From: Anaeromicropila populeti | GTDB taxonomy: Bacteria > Bacillota > Clostridia > Lachnospirales > Lachnospiraceae | Reading direction: 5' to 3' | Assembly: GCF_900112775.1 (NCBI RefSeq) | Contig: NZ_FOYZ01000004.1 | Location: forward strand, 28,530-92,529 | Length of the DNA stretch: 64,000 bases | In this document: positions 38,032 through 47,148 of the stretch, one piece after another | Numbering within the stretch: position 1 is the first letter of the stretch | Layout of the letters: every line of letters begins with the position of its first letter | Notes under the pieces: model-generated | What the model was told of the DNA's origin: nothing | Seen by the model: the letters and a program-made list of their open reading frames with translations, nothing else | Database searches by the model: none | Position numbers and translations under genes: made by a program

Positions 38032-39033
38032 TTGACTATTTTACAGGGTGATATTATTATTAAAATATCGATTTTACTGACTTTAATTCTTATACTTATT
38101 ATTTTTAATGTGTATTTATTTGTAAGACGAAAAAGAAGCATTGTGACATTAGAAATACATTTTATTTCATTAAGCCTATTGGGATTTTTGGTTTGTAAAT
38201 TTATAAGTACTGCTATTTTAAATCTGGAGTTTGAAAAATATTATAAAATGGCGGAATGCTTTTTCCTTGTGTGTGGAATTATTTTATGTATTATCTATGT
38301 ATTGTTACAGTACAGTAGTAAAAAGAATACATATATGCATTTTCAGTTTCCCCCGGATATTCAGCGTATCTTATCAACTATTTTTGATTGTATTTTGATT
38401 TGCGATTATGAAGGTCATATATATTGTGCCAACAATGAGGAAAGGTATAAAAGGTTATTTGGAAATCAGTGCATAAAGCAGCAGGTTATTGAAAAGATGT
38501 TTTTGGAACTTGCCCCCAGGCAGCTGCATAAAGAAATAGAAAATTGCTTTCAAAATAAAAACATAAATGTCAGTTTTGAAGTATATTTTCCCAAAATAAA
38601 CGAGTACTATCTGGTGAAAATTGTTCCAATTTTAGTAGGAAAAAATAGCATTATGGGAAAAATGATTTCTTTACATGACATTACAGGTGAAAAACAGTTA
38701 ATGGATGAGATTAATCAAAAAAATATTAACTTGGAAAAGGTGAATAAGCGGCTTGTTCATTATGTTGAAGCTGCCAATGTACTTGAGTCTGAGAAGGCAA
38801 GATTGGATTTGTTAGAGGGTATACAAACAGAATTGATTGAAAGGATAGAGGAAATTGTGCAGAATACTTTTATAATTGAAAATAGAAAGTATAGTGATGT
38901 TTTTGAACTTCATAAAGACGTATCCAATGTTTCCATGCAATTAAGAAGCATATATAAAATGATTCGCAAGACAATACAAAACATGTATATAAAAGAAGGA
39001 GAACAGCATGATAACAGTACTGATAGCAGATGA
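38032..39033 (+). CDS. Membrane PAS sensor protein lacking a kinase domain
   Basis: 333 residues from TTG 38032 with GGGGG upstream. Three hydrophobic helices (about 8-30, 45-66, 73-95), a PAS domain around 110-225 (DCILICDYEGHIYCANNE...), then a coiled coil. The segment after it, ESEKARLDLLEGIQTELIE (about 250-268), resembles the phosphoacceptor helix of NarL-type kinases with the His replaced, and no HATPase domain follows. Overlaps the response regulator by 26 bp, so the two are translated together. A sensor that has lost phosphotransfer or that signals by protein contact. Confidence 0.7.
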   Translation: MTILQGDIIIKISILLTLILILIIFNVYLFVRRKRSIVTLEIHFISLSLLGFLVCKFISTAILNLEFEKYYKMAECFFLVCGIILCIIYVLLQYSSKKNTYMHFQFPPDIQRILSTIFDCILICDYEGHIYCANNEERYKRLFGNQCIKQQVIEKMFLELAPRQLHKEIENCFQNKNINVSFEVYFPKINEYYLVKIVPILVGKNSIMGKMISLHDITGEKQLMDEINQKNINLEKVNKRLVHYVEAANVLESEKARLDLLEGIQTELIERIEEIVQNTFIIENRKYSDVFELHKDVSNVSMQLRSIYKMIRKTIQNMYIKEGEQHDNSTDSR

Positions 39034-39652
39034 TCAGACATTATTTCGTACTATGCTGGAAATGTATCTGGCTACCGATAAAGAGATTGATGTAGTAGCC
39101 TCTGTGGAAAATGGTGAGAGTGCTGTAAAGATGGCACTTGAGCACAGGCCCGACGTAGCGTTATTAGACAGTCAGATGCCAGTAATGGATGGTATAACTG
39201 CTTTGGCAGAAATTAAGGATAAACTGCCAGCTACAAAAGTGGCTATTTTAACAGCCTTTGAGGATGCCGCAAGCATTGCCAATGCATCAGGATCTAAGGC
39301 AGATGGATATCTAATAAAGGATATGACTCCAGAAGTGCTTATAATGGCGGTAAAGTGTATTTATAACGATATAATCTTAATTCATAAAAATGCATATGAG
39401 TTAATGACCTCGTTTACCAGCCCTATGCCAGGACATGACCGAGCTATAACCTGTGGTGGGTTTACATTTGATAAAGTGGATGTTATGCTTATGAAGCATA
39501 TTGCTGACGGAAGAACCAATAAGGAAATTGCAAAAATAATGGACTATAGTGAAGGAACAATTAAAAACAGAATATCCAATATTATAAGTATGACAGGGCT
39601 GTCTGACCGAACACAAATCTCTGTATTTGCAATTAAAAATAACATTGTATAG
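39008..39652 (+). CDS. NarL/FixJ-type response regulator
   Basis: 214 residues. Receiver domain with ADDQTL, phospho-Asp in VALLDSQMPVMDG (about 54) and Lys in LIKDM; C-terminal LuxR-type HTH (RTNKEIAKIMDYSEGTIKNRISNI). ATG overlaps the PAS sensor gene. The convergent histidine kinase at 39663-41306, whose stop lies 10 bp away, is the likely phosphodonor. Targets unknown; the Het-C-like gene cotranscribed upstream is a candidate for regulation in the same unit. Confidence 0.88.
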   Translation: MITVLIADDQTLFRTMLEMYLATDKEIDVVASVENGESAVKMALEHRPDVALLDSQMPVMDGITALAEIKDKLPATKVAILTAFEDAASIANASGSKADGYLIKDMTPEVLIMAVKCIYNDIILIHKNAYELMTSFTSPMPGHDRAITCGGFTFDKVDVMLMKHIADGRTNKEIAKIMDYSEGTIKNRISNIISMTGLSDRTQISVFAIKNNIV

Positions 39653-39662
39653 CCGCTGTTTA

Positions 39663-41306
39663 TTATTTGGGAATAGTGGCATGAATATGAAATCCTTTTG
39701 TCCCATCTGATCCAAAAATGACAGATCCACTTAGTTTTTTAATTCGATCCTCTATTCCATGTAGACCATAGCCCTTTCTAATTTCTTTGCAGCCTGATCC
39801 GTCGTCTATGACATAGATCTCAATTTCAGCAGGTTTATATCTTAAAATAATATGTATGAGGGAAGAATTGCTGTGGCGGATGGAATTGGTAACTGCCTCT
39901 TGACATAAGCGGAATATAGCTTCTGTCTGTCTGGTATTTAACTCATACATAGTTCCCTGGGTTACAAAATCCACTAATATATTCTGATTTTTCAATGAGT
40001 CAATAGCCTTAGTGAGGGAAGTATGGGTAATAGTAAAATCTTTTCCACTTAGGGATTTATTAATATCGGAAAGGCTGCTTTCAAGAAGTTCACGAATCTG
40101 TTGAACCATAGGTATACAATTTTCAACTTGGTTTTCTCTTGCTATAAGTCCGCAATTTCCGATTGCTACAGTAAAGGTATGGCCTAGTATATCATGCATT
40201 CGTTGAGCAATATCTGCCTTGGTTTTCGTTATTGCCAGCTCCTTTACAGTTTCTGCTAATTTCTGAAGCTGAGCATTAATTAACTCTAGTTCTTCATTTT
40301 TTGTCTGAAGCTCCTGATTCAACTTTAAAATCTCCGATATATCATGAAAAATAATAATATAATCACTTGAGGAAGCGGGTATTTTTGTAATTTTGTAGTA
40401 AATATTATTAAGACAATAGGTAATTGTTTTGGAACAAAAATTTTTACAAAATATATATGGAGGAAGCATATCCGTTTCAAAATAACTGCTAAAGGTACGA
40501 TTACAATACAGTAGGTTTCCAGAAGAATTTAGATAACCAATTCCCTGAGGAATATTATCATAAATTAATTGATAAGAAACCGGTAATAAATCTAAAAAGC
40601 GGTATCGATAAGCGGGTATTGTAAAAAGTATGAGGGTTAAGGCTCCGAAAACTGGTGTAAAGTCAAAAACGGGAAATGGAAATATCCATGGAATAGAAGT
40701 TAGCTTAAACAGTATGTAATATCCATTACATAACAGGGTGAAAATTATAACTGTAGATAGGAGAAAGCTAATTATTTTTTTGTTTTTTAAACTTTGCTGG
40801 TGAGTAAAATTTCTAGAGAGGAGTAAAATGCTGACAATTAAATAAATATATTGAATTGATTGTATTGGAACAAATAATTTTCCGAATTTGTCCCGATAGA
40901 AATCGTAGTAGGAATAAAACTGCATATGAATAGGATTGGTAAGTACAATTATATAACTAACAACAGGTGGGACAGACAAAAAGAAAATGAGTGTTTTCCC
41001 AGGTATCCTATTGTTAATATAAATAAGCGAGAAAATCAGTAAAAATAATCCTAAAAACTGAACGCCAAAATACTGGGTTATGATAAAAAACCATCGAACC
41101 GTCTGATTTGGGGAAACAGTTTTTAAAACCTTAGAAATCATCCAAAGCAGAATCATTGCAACTACAGACAGGTAGCTATAGAGCAAAGGTGTCCGCTTGG
41201 ACTTTAAATAGATAAAAGTAGTAAATCCTGTTAGTAAAATAATTGCAGCTATATGAAAAGTTAAGATAGTATAAATTTCTATTGCCAGTTTATGAGATAT
41301 TTCCAT
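39663..41306 (-). CDS. 7TM/PAS sensor histidine kinase (NarL-type)
   Basis: 547 residues from ATG 41306 (GGTGA upstream); nearby GTG and ATG codons make the start uncertain by three codons. Seven hydrophobic helices in the first 235 residues form a 7TM sensor, then a PAS-like domain (about 240-330), a short coiled coil, the H-box QRMHDILGHTF and a HATPase domain with CQEAVTNSIRHS (N box) and DDGSGC...GYGLHGIEDRI (G boxes). This is the HisKA_3 class that phosphorylates NarL-type regulators; the convergent gene encodes one. Confidence 0.87.
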   Translation of the reverse strand: MEISHKLAIEIYTILTFHIAAIILLTGFTTFIYLKSKRTPLLYSYLSVVAMILLWMISKVLKTVSPNQTVRWFFIITQYFGVQFLGLFLLIFSLIYINNRIPGKTLIFFLSVPPVVSYIIVLTNPIHMQFYSYYDFYRDKFGKLFVPIQSIQYIYLIVSILLLSRNFTHQQSLKNKKIISFLLSTVIIFTLLCNGYYILFKLTSIPWIFPFPVFDFTPVFGALTLILFTIPAYRYRFLDLLPVSYQLIYDNIPQGIGYLNSSGNLLYCNRTFSSYFETDMLPPYIFCKNFCSKTITYCLNNIYYKITKIPASSSDYIIIFHDISEILKLNQELQTKNEELELINAQLQKLAETVKELAITKTKADIAQRMHDILGHTFTVAIGNCGLIARENQVENCIPMVQQIRELLESSLSDINKSLSGKDFTITHTSLTKAIDSLKNQNILVDFVTQGTMYELNTRQTEAIFRLCQEAVTNSIRHSNSSLIHIILRYKPAEIEIYVIDDGSGCKEIRKGYGLHGIEDRIKKLSGSVIFGSDGTKGFHIHATIPK

Positions 41307-41368
41307 TTTCATCACCAGTTTTAGTGTATCAGATTAAATGAGGAATGACAAGACTGCCTTTCACTTGT

Positions 41369-41857
41369 CTATGATAATGAAAAAACTGCCTTATGTTTTT
41401 GTAAAGATAACAATAATAATAATCCTAATACCCCACAGGAAAGAATTTCACCGATTCCTACAGTAAGCATTAAAAAAGGAATGGCATCAGGAATACCATA
41501 GCTGATGCGGAGAATCCATGGAACAATGATAGTATTTGCAGCAATAGGTGGAAGGGGTACGAGAAATTTGTTTCTACGCAGGGCATAAGAACAAATGGCA
41601 CCAATCAATGTTGCCAAAGTACCAAAAATAATGTCTAGCAGACTGCATCCTGTTACAATATTTGCCAGCAAGCATCCAACAGAGACACCTGGAATGGCAG
41701 CAGCAGTAAAAAAAGGCAGTATCGTTAAGGCTTCAGACAGACGAAGCTGAATGGCGAAGTTTGCCAGTCCCAGCATGCTGGAAACATAGGTAAGTACAAC
41801 ATATAAAGCTGCAATCATGGCAGCCTGGGTTAAAAATAGAATGCTTTTATTTTTCAT
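41369..41857 (-). CDS. queT: Queuosine-precursor transporter QueT (ECF S component)
   Basis: 162 residues, five or six membrane helices. The N-terminal ALYVVLTY and LRLSEAL segments and overall size fit the QueT family of energy-coupling-factor substrate-binding proteins that import preQ0/preQ1 or related bases. The preQ1-I riboswitch directly upstream independently supports this call. The stop lies about 60 bp before the histidine kinase start on the same strand, so some cotranscription is possible. Confidence 0.88.
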   Translation of the reverse strand: MKNKSILFLTQAAMIAALYVVLTYVSSMLGLANFAIQLRLSEALTILPFFTAAAIPGVSVGCLLANIVTGCSLLDIIFGTLATLIGAICSYALRRNKFLVPLPPIAANTIIVPWILRISYGIPDAIPFLMLTVGIGEILSCGVLGLLLLLSLQKHKAVFSLS

Positions 41858-41860
41858 AAT

Positions 41861-41920
41861 AATCTCCTTTAGTTTTGGTTTAAAGCCGATGGCTTAAGCA
41901 AGGAAGGTCTCGAACTTGCC
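41861..41920 (-). ncRNA. preQ1-I riboswitch upstream of queT
   Basis: On the minus strand: P1 GCAAG (41919-41915), loop UUCGAGACCUUC (41914-41903), P1' CUUGC (41902-41898), an inserted hairpin AAGCC-auc-GGCUU, then an A-rich stretch UAAACCAAAACUAAAGGAG. The loop starts UUCxAG as in known preQ1-I aptamers, and its CCUU can pair with AAGG of the Shine-Dalgarno site to form the H-type pseudoknot, so control is at translation initiation. The inserted hairpin in the A-rich loop is a known but less common variant. Location before queT supports it. Confidence 0.8.
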
Positions 41921-41927
41921 AACAATT

Positions 41928-41956
41928 ATTATACTGTATGGAGAAAAATTTGTAAA
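41928..41956 (-). promoter_or_regulatory. queT promoter
   Basis: Minus strand TTTACA (41951-41956), 17-bp spacer, TATAAT (41928-41933). Transcription would begin at about the first base of the riboswitch P1. Confidence 0.75.
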
Positions 41957-42068
41957 TGGAATAATAGAGCAAATTTTATTATGAATAGGAGTAGAAAAAA
42001 ACAGGATTTTTGAGGTATAATAGGTAGAACAAGAGTTTATATTTATAGGGTATAGAAAAGAGGTTACA

Positions 42069-43130
42069 ATGAAATTTATACATATAGCAGATATTCATTA
42101 TGGCATGATGCCAGATGCCGGGAAACCATGGAGTGAAAATAGAAAAAAAGAAATTTTGCAAAGTTTTTATGAAGTATTAGCCGTATGTAACAGGGAAAAG
42201 GCAGATCTGCTTTTAATTGCAGGGGATTTATTTCATCGGCAGCCACTAAAAAAGGAACTAAAGGAAGTTGAGTATGGCTTTTCAAAGTTGAGAAATACAC
42301 AGGTAGTCTTAATGGCAGGGAACCATGATTATATTGGACAAAATTCGTATTACACTCAGTATGAGTGGAAGGAAAATGTTAAGATTCTGCAAGGTGGGGA
42401 AATGCAAAGTCTTTCTTTTCCCCACTTTAGTACAACAGTATATGGGTTCAGCTATGACAAAAGAGATATCATAGAGCCGCGTTATGACAGCCTGTATGCA
42501 GAAAGGGAAAATGAAATTAATATTTTGCTGGCTCATGGAGGAGACGAAAAAAATATTCCTATTAATGTAAGAAAATTGAATGCTTCTAATTTTGATTATA
42601 TTGCGTTGGGACATATTCATAAGCCACAGCTGATTAGTAATAAAATGGCTTATTGCGGTTCACTGGAGCCATTAGATATTAATGAGACAGGTCCTCATGG
42701 GTATATAATGGGTGAGATTATAAAGGAGGGAACAAAGGCATCCGTAAACATTCGGTTTGTTCCTTGTGCTAAAAGAGAGTACATTCATTTAAAGGTGGTG
42801 GTGGAACCTGAGATGACTGCCTTTCAAGTCTATGATATTATAAAAGAAGAAATTGAAAGGAATGGAGTAAATAACTTATATCGCATTATATTGTGTGGGT
42901 TTCGGGCAATTGATCTGGAGTGGAATTTTCAAACAATAGGTTTGCTAGGCAATATAATCGATGTGATGGACGAAACGATGCCTAATTATGACTTTGAGAA
43001 GTTATACCATGAGAATAGAAATAATATGATTGGAATGTACATTGATGCTATTCGGAAATCGGGCTATGCAGACGATATAGCAGATAAAGCACTCTACTTG
43101 GGACTGGAGGCGCTTAAGGTTGGAGAATAA
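42069..43130 (+). CDS. SbcD/YhaO-like calcineurin-type DNA exonuclease subunit
   Basis: 353 residues. Metallophosphatase motifs in order: IADIHYG, AGDLFH, AGNHDY, LAHGG and GHIHKPQ, the Mre11/SbcD set of metal ligands. The C-terminal part is short and more like B. subtilis YhaO than full SbcD. Overlaps the next gene by 11 bp, which encodes the ATPase partner. Acts on DNA ends or hairpins during repair. Confidence 0.85.
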   Translation: MKFIHIADIHYGMMPDAGKPWSENRKKEILQSFYEVLAVCNREKADLLLIAGDLFHRQPLKKELKEVEYGFSKLRNTQVVLMAGNHDYIGQNSYYTQYEWKENVKILQGGEMQSLSFPHFSTTVYGFSYDKRDIIEPRYDSLYAERENEINILLAHGGDEKNIPINVRKLNASNFDYIALGHIHKPQLISNKMAYCGSLEPLDINETGPHGYIMGEIIKEGTKASVNIRFVPCAKREYIHLKVVVEPEMTAFQVYDIIKEEIERNGVNNLYRIILCGFRAIDLEWNFQTIGLLGNIIDVMDETMPNYDFEKLYHENRNNMIGMYIDAIRKSGYADDIADKALYLGLEALKVGE

Positions 43131-44685
43131 AACATTTTATATTGAAAAACTACTGCTAGAGAATTTTGGAAAATTTCACAAAAAAGAAATACTACTAACC
43201 CCTGGAATTAATGTTATTTATGGTAATAATGAAGCAGGAAAATCTACTGTTCTGGCGTTTATCAGAGGGATGCTGTTTGGAATTGAAAAAGGCAGGGGGC
43301 GCATCAGCAAGGATGATTTGTATACAAAATATCTTCCATGGGATACGGAGACCTTATATTCTGGTAAGATGGAACTCTTTGTGGACGGAGCAGGTTATTT
43401 GGTGTCACGCAATTTTTATAAAGAGGTGAAGCAGTCAAAATATTACGACAGGAAAACTGGCCAGGAATATACCATAACTGGGGGCAGACCGGATTTTTTG
43501 CCAGAAGAGCTTACAGCAGCCAGTTTTCGTAATACTTTACTTGTAGAACAAAGGCAATTAGGTACAGATCGTGATTTTGTTATGGCAGTAAAAAACTTTG
43601 CAGCAAATATGTCTTCTACAGGAACGGATGATGTGGATGTGGCGTCGGCGATTTCTCATTTACAAAAAAAGAAGAAGAACATAGTTTCCAGACAGACGAG
43701 TTTAATGAAAAAAGAAGTGGAAGATCAGATTTATCAGCTTGGGGACATAATAGGACAAAAAGATAGATTATTTGGGGAAATAATGAAACTGGAAAATCAG
43801 GTGAGGGAACTGGAAAAATTCACGGGTCAGCAGTGGAAGGCTTTGCAAGAAACAAGGCTGGTGCCAGTGAAGCAGCAAAAGCATAAGTTTTTTTGGCTGA
43901 TTATTGAAATAATTGCAGGTATCTTTGGTGTTACACAGCTCTACCAAAAGGTATATCTAAATTTTTTTCTTTGCATTTTGGTTGTAATTGGGTGTATTAT
44001 AGTGGATAATAGACAGTACTTATATGGAAAACAAAACATAAACCAGAAGGCAGGGGAGAATCCTTACAATCAGATGGAACGGCTTGAGCAGGAGGCAAAG
44101 AAACTAGAGGAAGGACGTGTACAGCTGGAACGTCTTCACTGGGAAATGGCTGACTTGGAAGCAGAAGAGCAGATGCTTGAGCAGTTAAACAGCAGACTTA
44201 CTGAATTAAGCAGGCTGGAGAATAAGGAGAGGGAAGAACTTCAAGCGATTAAGTTGGCAATAGATACTATCTGTACTCTTGCAAAAGAAATACATAACAG
44301 GTTTGGAGACAGTCTGAATCAAAAGGCGTCTCAGATTATTTCAGAGATTACAGGAGAAAAGTATACTAATTTATTTATTGATGAAGACCTGAACATGAAA
44401 GTTCTTTGTGATAATCAATATATAGATATTAGCCGATTAAGTGAAGGGACCATTGCCCAGATGTATCTGGCTCTAAGATTAGCAGTAGGAGAACTTTTGT
44501 TTCCAGATAAAAAAGTACCTGTTCTATTAGATGAAAGCTTTTCGTTTTATGATGAAAAAAGATTTTATAACGTAATGAGCTGGCTGGAAAAACAAGACAG
44601 ACAGGTTATTTTGTTTAGTTGTCAGGAAAGAGAGATTAGTTATATGAAGAAAAACAAAATACCATATCATCTTGTAAAATTATAG
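43120..44685 (+). CDS. SbcC/YhaN-like ATPase, short, with membrane segment
   Basis: 521 residues, TTG start inside the previous gene. Walker A YGNNEAGKST near 35-44, ABC signature LSEGTIAQMYLALRLA near 440 and Walker B VPVLLDESF near 465 show a complete Rad50-type ATPase head. The connecting coiled coil is short, compared with about 1000 residues for SbcC, and contains two hydrophobic helices around 250-295 (WLIIEIIAGIFGV and FFLCILVVIGCIIV). That predicts a membrane-anchored nuclease complex. Pair with the exonuclease above. Confidence 0.78.
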   Translation: MENKTFYIEKLLLENFGKFHKKEILLTPGINVIYGNNEAGKSTVLAFIRGMLFGIEKGRGRISKDDLYTKYLPWDTETLYSGKMELFVDGAGYLVSRNFYKEVKQSKYYDRKTGQEYTITGGRPDFLPEELTAASFRNTLLVEQRQLGTDRDFVMAVKNFAANMSSTGTDDVDVASAISHLQKKKKNIVSRQTSLMKKEVEDQIYQLGDIIGQKDRLFGEIMKLENQVRELEKFTGQQWKALQETRLVPVKQQKHKFFWLIIEIIAGIFGVTQLYQKVYLNFFLCILVVIGCIIVDNRQYLYGKQNINQKAGENPYNQMERLEQEAKKLEEGRVQLERLHWEMADLEAEEQMLEQLNSRLTELSRLENKEREELQAIKLAIDTICTLAKEIHNRFGDSLNQKASQIISEITGEKYTNLFIDEDLNMKVLCDNQYIDISRLSEGTIAQMYLALRLAVGELLFPDKKVPVLLDESFSFYDEKRFYNVMSWLEKQDRQVILFSCQEREISYMKKNKIPYHLVKL

Positions 44686-44723
44686 TGCCAGAAACAATAT
44701 TTTGTTAAGGAAAAGGAATAACT

Positions 44724-47072
44724 ATGGGTAAGAAATTGAAAAAAAAGAAGCGTAAGCATAGCCGTGGGTATTATATTTTTACAATGGCATTTAAAATTAC
44801 TTTCTTAATTACATTAATGATAGGACTGATTGGTGGAGTCTGGTTCTATTTCGCCTATGGAAAAGATATTTTACAGTTGCAAAAGGAAGCGAAAATTTTA
44901 GTAAGAGAATCTTCAGTTGATACATTTCGCCAAACGGAGACAAGTCTGGTTTATGGTGCCAATGGAAAGCTTCTTATGTCTATGAAAGGGGAAAAGGATT
45001 CCTATTACATTGCATATGAGGATATACCAGATGAAGCCAAGCAGGCAATGATTGCTATTGAGGACAAAAACTTTACAATCCATCATGGTGTTGACTGGAA
45101 GGGGGTTATGCGGGCTGCATGGATGTTGGTTAAGCACAGAGGACAGGTGACCCAGGGAGCCAGTACAATTACCCAACAGCTGAGCCGAAATATTTTTTTA
45201 ACCCATGAAGTAAGCTGGGAAAGAAAAATTAAGGAAATGTTTATTGCATTTGAGTTAGAAAAGAAGTACTCCAAGGCACAGATTTTAGAATTTTATTTAA
45301 ATAATATTTATTTTGCTAATGGTTACTATGGAATTCAGGCAGCAAGCAAAGGCTACTTTAATGTTACAGTAGATAAGCTTAGCTTATCACAAATTGCTTT
45401 CTTATGTGCAATACCCAATAATCCAACGTTGTATGATCCGATTGATCACCTGGAAAATACCTTAAAAAGACGAGATCGTATTTTGTATCAGATGAAAACG
45501 GACAAATGGATTGTACAGGAGATTTATGAAGATGCTATTGCAGAGACAATAGAACTTGATGTTAAGTCGGTTTCTAAAAAGAATTATGTTGCCACATATA
45601 TTATATATTGTGCCACAAGAGCATTAATGAGCCAGAATGGTTTTGAATTTAAAAATGAATTTAGTTCAGAGGATGAGAAAGCGGCTTACGAGACTAGTTA
45701 TAGTGATATGTATACCCAGTGCCAGCAAAGTCTATATAGCGGCGGATACCGAATTTATACTTCTATTGATATGACAAAACAGAAGAAGCTTCAGAATGCT
45801 GTGAATGAGGAATTAAAAAGTTTTGATGAGAAGAGTGAGGACGGAATTTATAAACTACAGGGTGCAGCTGTTTCTATTGAGAATAAAACAGGAAGGGTTG
45901 TAGCAATTGTTGGGGGACGTAATCAAAAATCTGTTGGTTATACTTTAAACCGTGGATTCCAAAGCTTTCGTCAGCCAGGAAGCTCAATTAAGCCACTGGT
46001 AGTGTATACGCCAGCATTTGAACTGGGGTATACGCCAAATAGCAAGGTGAAGGATGAGAAGCTGAAGGATGGTCCCAAGAATTCTGATAATACTTATCTT
46101 GGAGTTATTCCAATCAGAACAGCAGTTGCAAAATCAAAAAATACCATTGCATGGAAGCTTTTTGAGGAAATTACACCAAAGGCAGGGCTGGCCTACGTTT
46201 TAAAAATGAATTTTGCTAAAATACAAGAAAGTGATTATGGTTTAGCATCTGCACTAGGTGGATTGACAATTGGAGCAAGTCCGGTAGAGATGGCATCTGG
46301 TTATGCTGCATTGGAAAATGATGGTGTGTATCGAGAGCCAACTTGTATTGTTAAAATAACAGATGCGCAAGGATATGAAATTGTACCTGAACAAATTACA
46401 AAAAAAAGAATTTATGAAAAAAATGCTTCAAGAATGATGGTAAGCTGCATGAATACTGTTATGACAAGTGGTACAGGAGCTGGAATAAAACTTTCTAATA
46501 TGACTTGTGCTGGAAAAACAGGCACTACCAATGATAAAAAGGATGGATGGTTTGTTGGATTTACTCGATATTATACGACAAGTGTCTGGGTTGGATATGA
46601 TATACCACAGACATTAAGTGACCTTCAGGGGGCATCTTATCCTGGACGTATTTGGAAAGCATATATGGAATGGCTTCACGAAGATTTGGAAGATAAACCG
46701 TTTGAAGAGTATGAGGATACCAAGGACGAAAAGAACGAAGTTCAGCCTACAGAAGAGGAAATTGATTATAAGGAAGAGGATATGCACTTAGAATTTTCTG
46801 AAGAGCCTGAAGAAGAGGCACCAGAAGAAGAATGGAGTGAAGAAGGAGATGAGCCAATAGAAGAACCACTTTCCACAGATGGCGTAGAAGGATATGGGGG
46901 AGATGTGGTTGATGAGCCAGAATGGGATGAAGATGAGAATGAAGAGAATATGGAAGAAGAACCGGATGAAGCACAAGAAGATGGGCAAGATGATGTGACA
47001 GAGAATAGTGAAACAAGTGAAGAGGATAGCGGAGCAGACACAGAACCTCAAGATGGAGAAGTGGTGGAATAA
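44724..47072 (+). CDS. Class A penicillin-binding protein (glycosyltransferase/transpeptidase)
   Basis: 782 residues. One N-terminal membrane helix after a Lys-rich start; GT51 domain with EDKNFTIHHGVDW, QGASTITQQLSRN and EKKYSKAQILEFYLN; transpeptidase domain with active-site Ser in GSSIKPL, SKN and KTGTTND. The last 110 residues form a very acidic Glu/Asp-rich tail without other structure. It polymerises and cross-links peptidoglycan outside the membrane. Single gene, with a terminator between it and the convergent prs. Confidence 0.92.
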   Translation: MGKKLKKKKRKHSRGYYIFTMAFKITFLITLMIGLIGGVWFYFAYGKDILQLQKEAKILVRESSVDTFRQTETSLVYGANGKLLMSMKGEKDSYYIAYEDIPDEAKQAMIAIEDKNFTIHHGVDWKGVMRAAWMLVKHRGQVTQGASTITQQLSRNIFLTHEVSWERKIKEMFIAFELEKKYSKAQILEFYLNNIYFANGYYGIQAASKGYFNVTVDKLSLSQIAFLCAIPNNPTLYDPIDHLENTLKRRDRILYQMKTDKWIVQEIYEDAIAETIELDVKSVSKKNYVATYIIYCATRALMSQNGFEFKNEFSSEDEKAAYETSYSDMYTQCQQSLYSGGYRIYTSIDMTKQKKLQNAVNEELKSFDEKSEDGIYKLQGAAVSIENKTGRVVAIVGGRNQKSVGYTLNRGFQSFRQPGSSIKPLVVYTPAFELGYTPNSKVKDEKLKDGPKNSDNTYLGVIPIRTAVAKSKNTIAWKLFEEITPKAGLAYVLKMNFAKIQESDYGLASALGGLTIGASPVEMASGYAALENDGVYREPTCIVKITDAQGYEIVPEQITKKRIYEKNASRMMVSCMNTVMTSGTGAGIKLSNMTCAGKTGTTNDKKDGWFVGFTRYYTTSVWVGYDIPQTLSDLQGASYPGRIWKAYMEWLHEDLEDKPFEEYEDTKDEKNEVQPTEEEIDYKEEDMHLEFSEEPEEEAPEEEWSEEGDEPIEEPLSTDGVEGYGGDVVDEPEWDEDENEENMEEEPDEAQEDGQDDVTENSETSEEDSGADTEPQDGEVVE

Positions 47073-47099
47073 AACCAGATGTTTCCCATAAATTAAAAC

Positions 47100-47134
47100 A
47101 GAGCCTAAAGATGTAACAATAATCTTTAGGCTCT
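47100..47134. terminator. Bidirectional terminator between the PBP gene and prs
   Basis: Perfect 13-bp stem AGAGCCTAAAGAT / ATCTTTAGGCTCT with a 9-base loop. The T-tract is on the minus-strand side (GTTTTAATTT), so it chiefly serves prs. Confidence 0.75.
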
Positions 47135-47148
47135 GGCTATATAAAACA

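Noticed and set aside
46766-47041. Ser-rich open frame on the minus strand
   Set aside because: It is the antisense of the Glu/Asp-rich tail of the penicillin-binding protein; composition is explained by that and no ribosome site is present.
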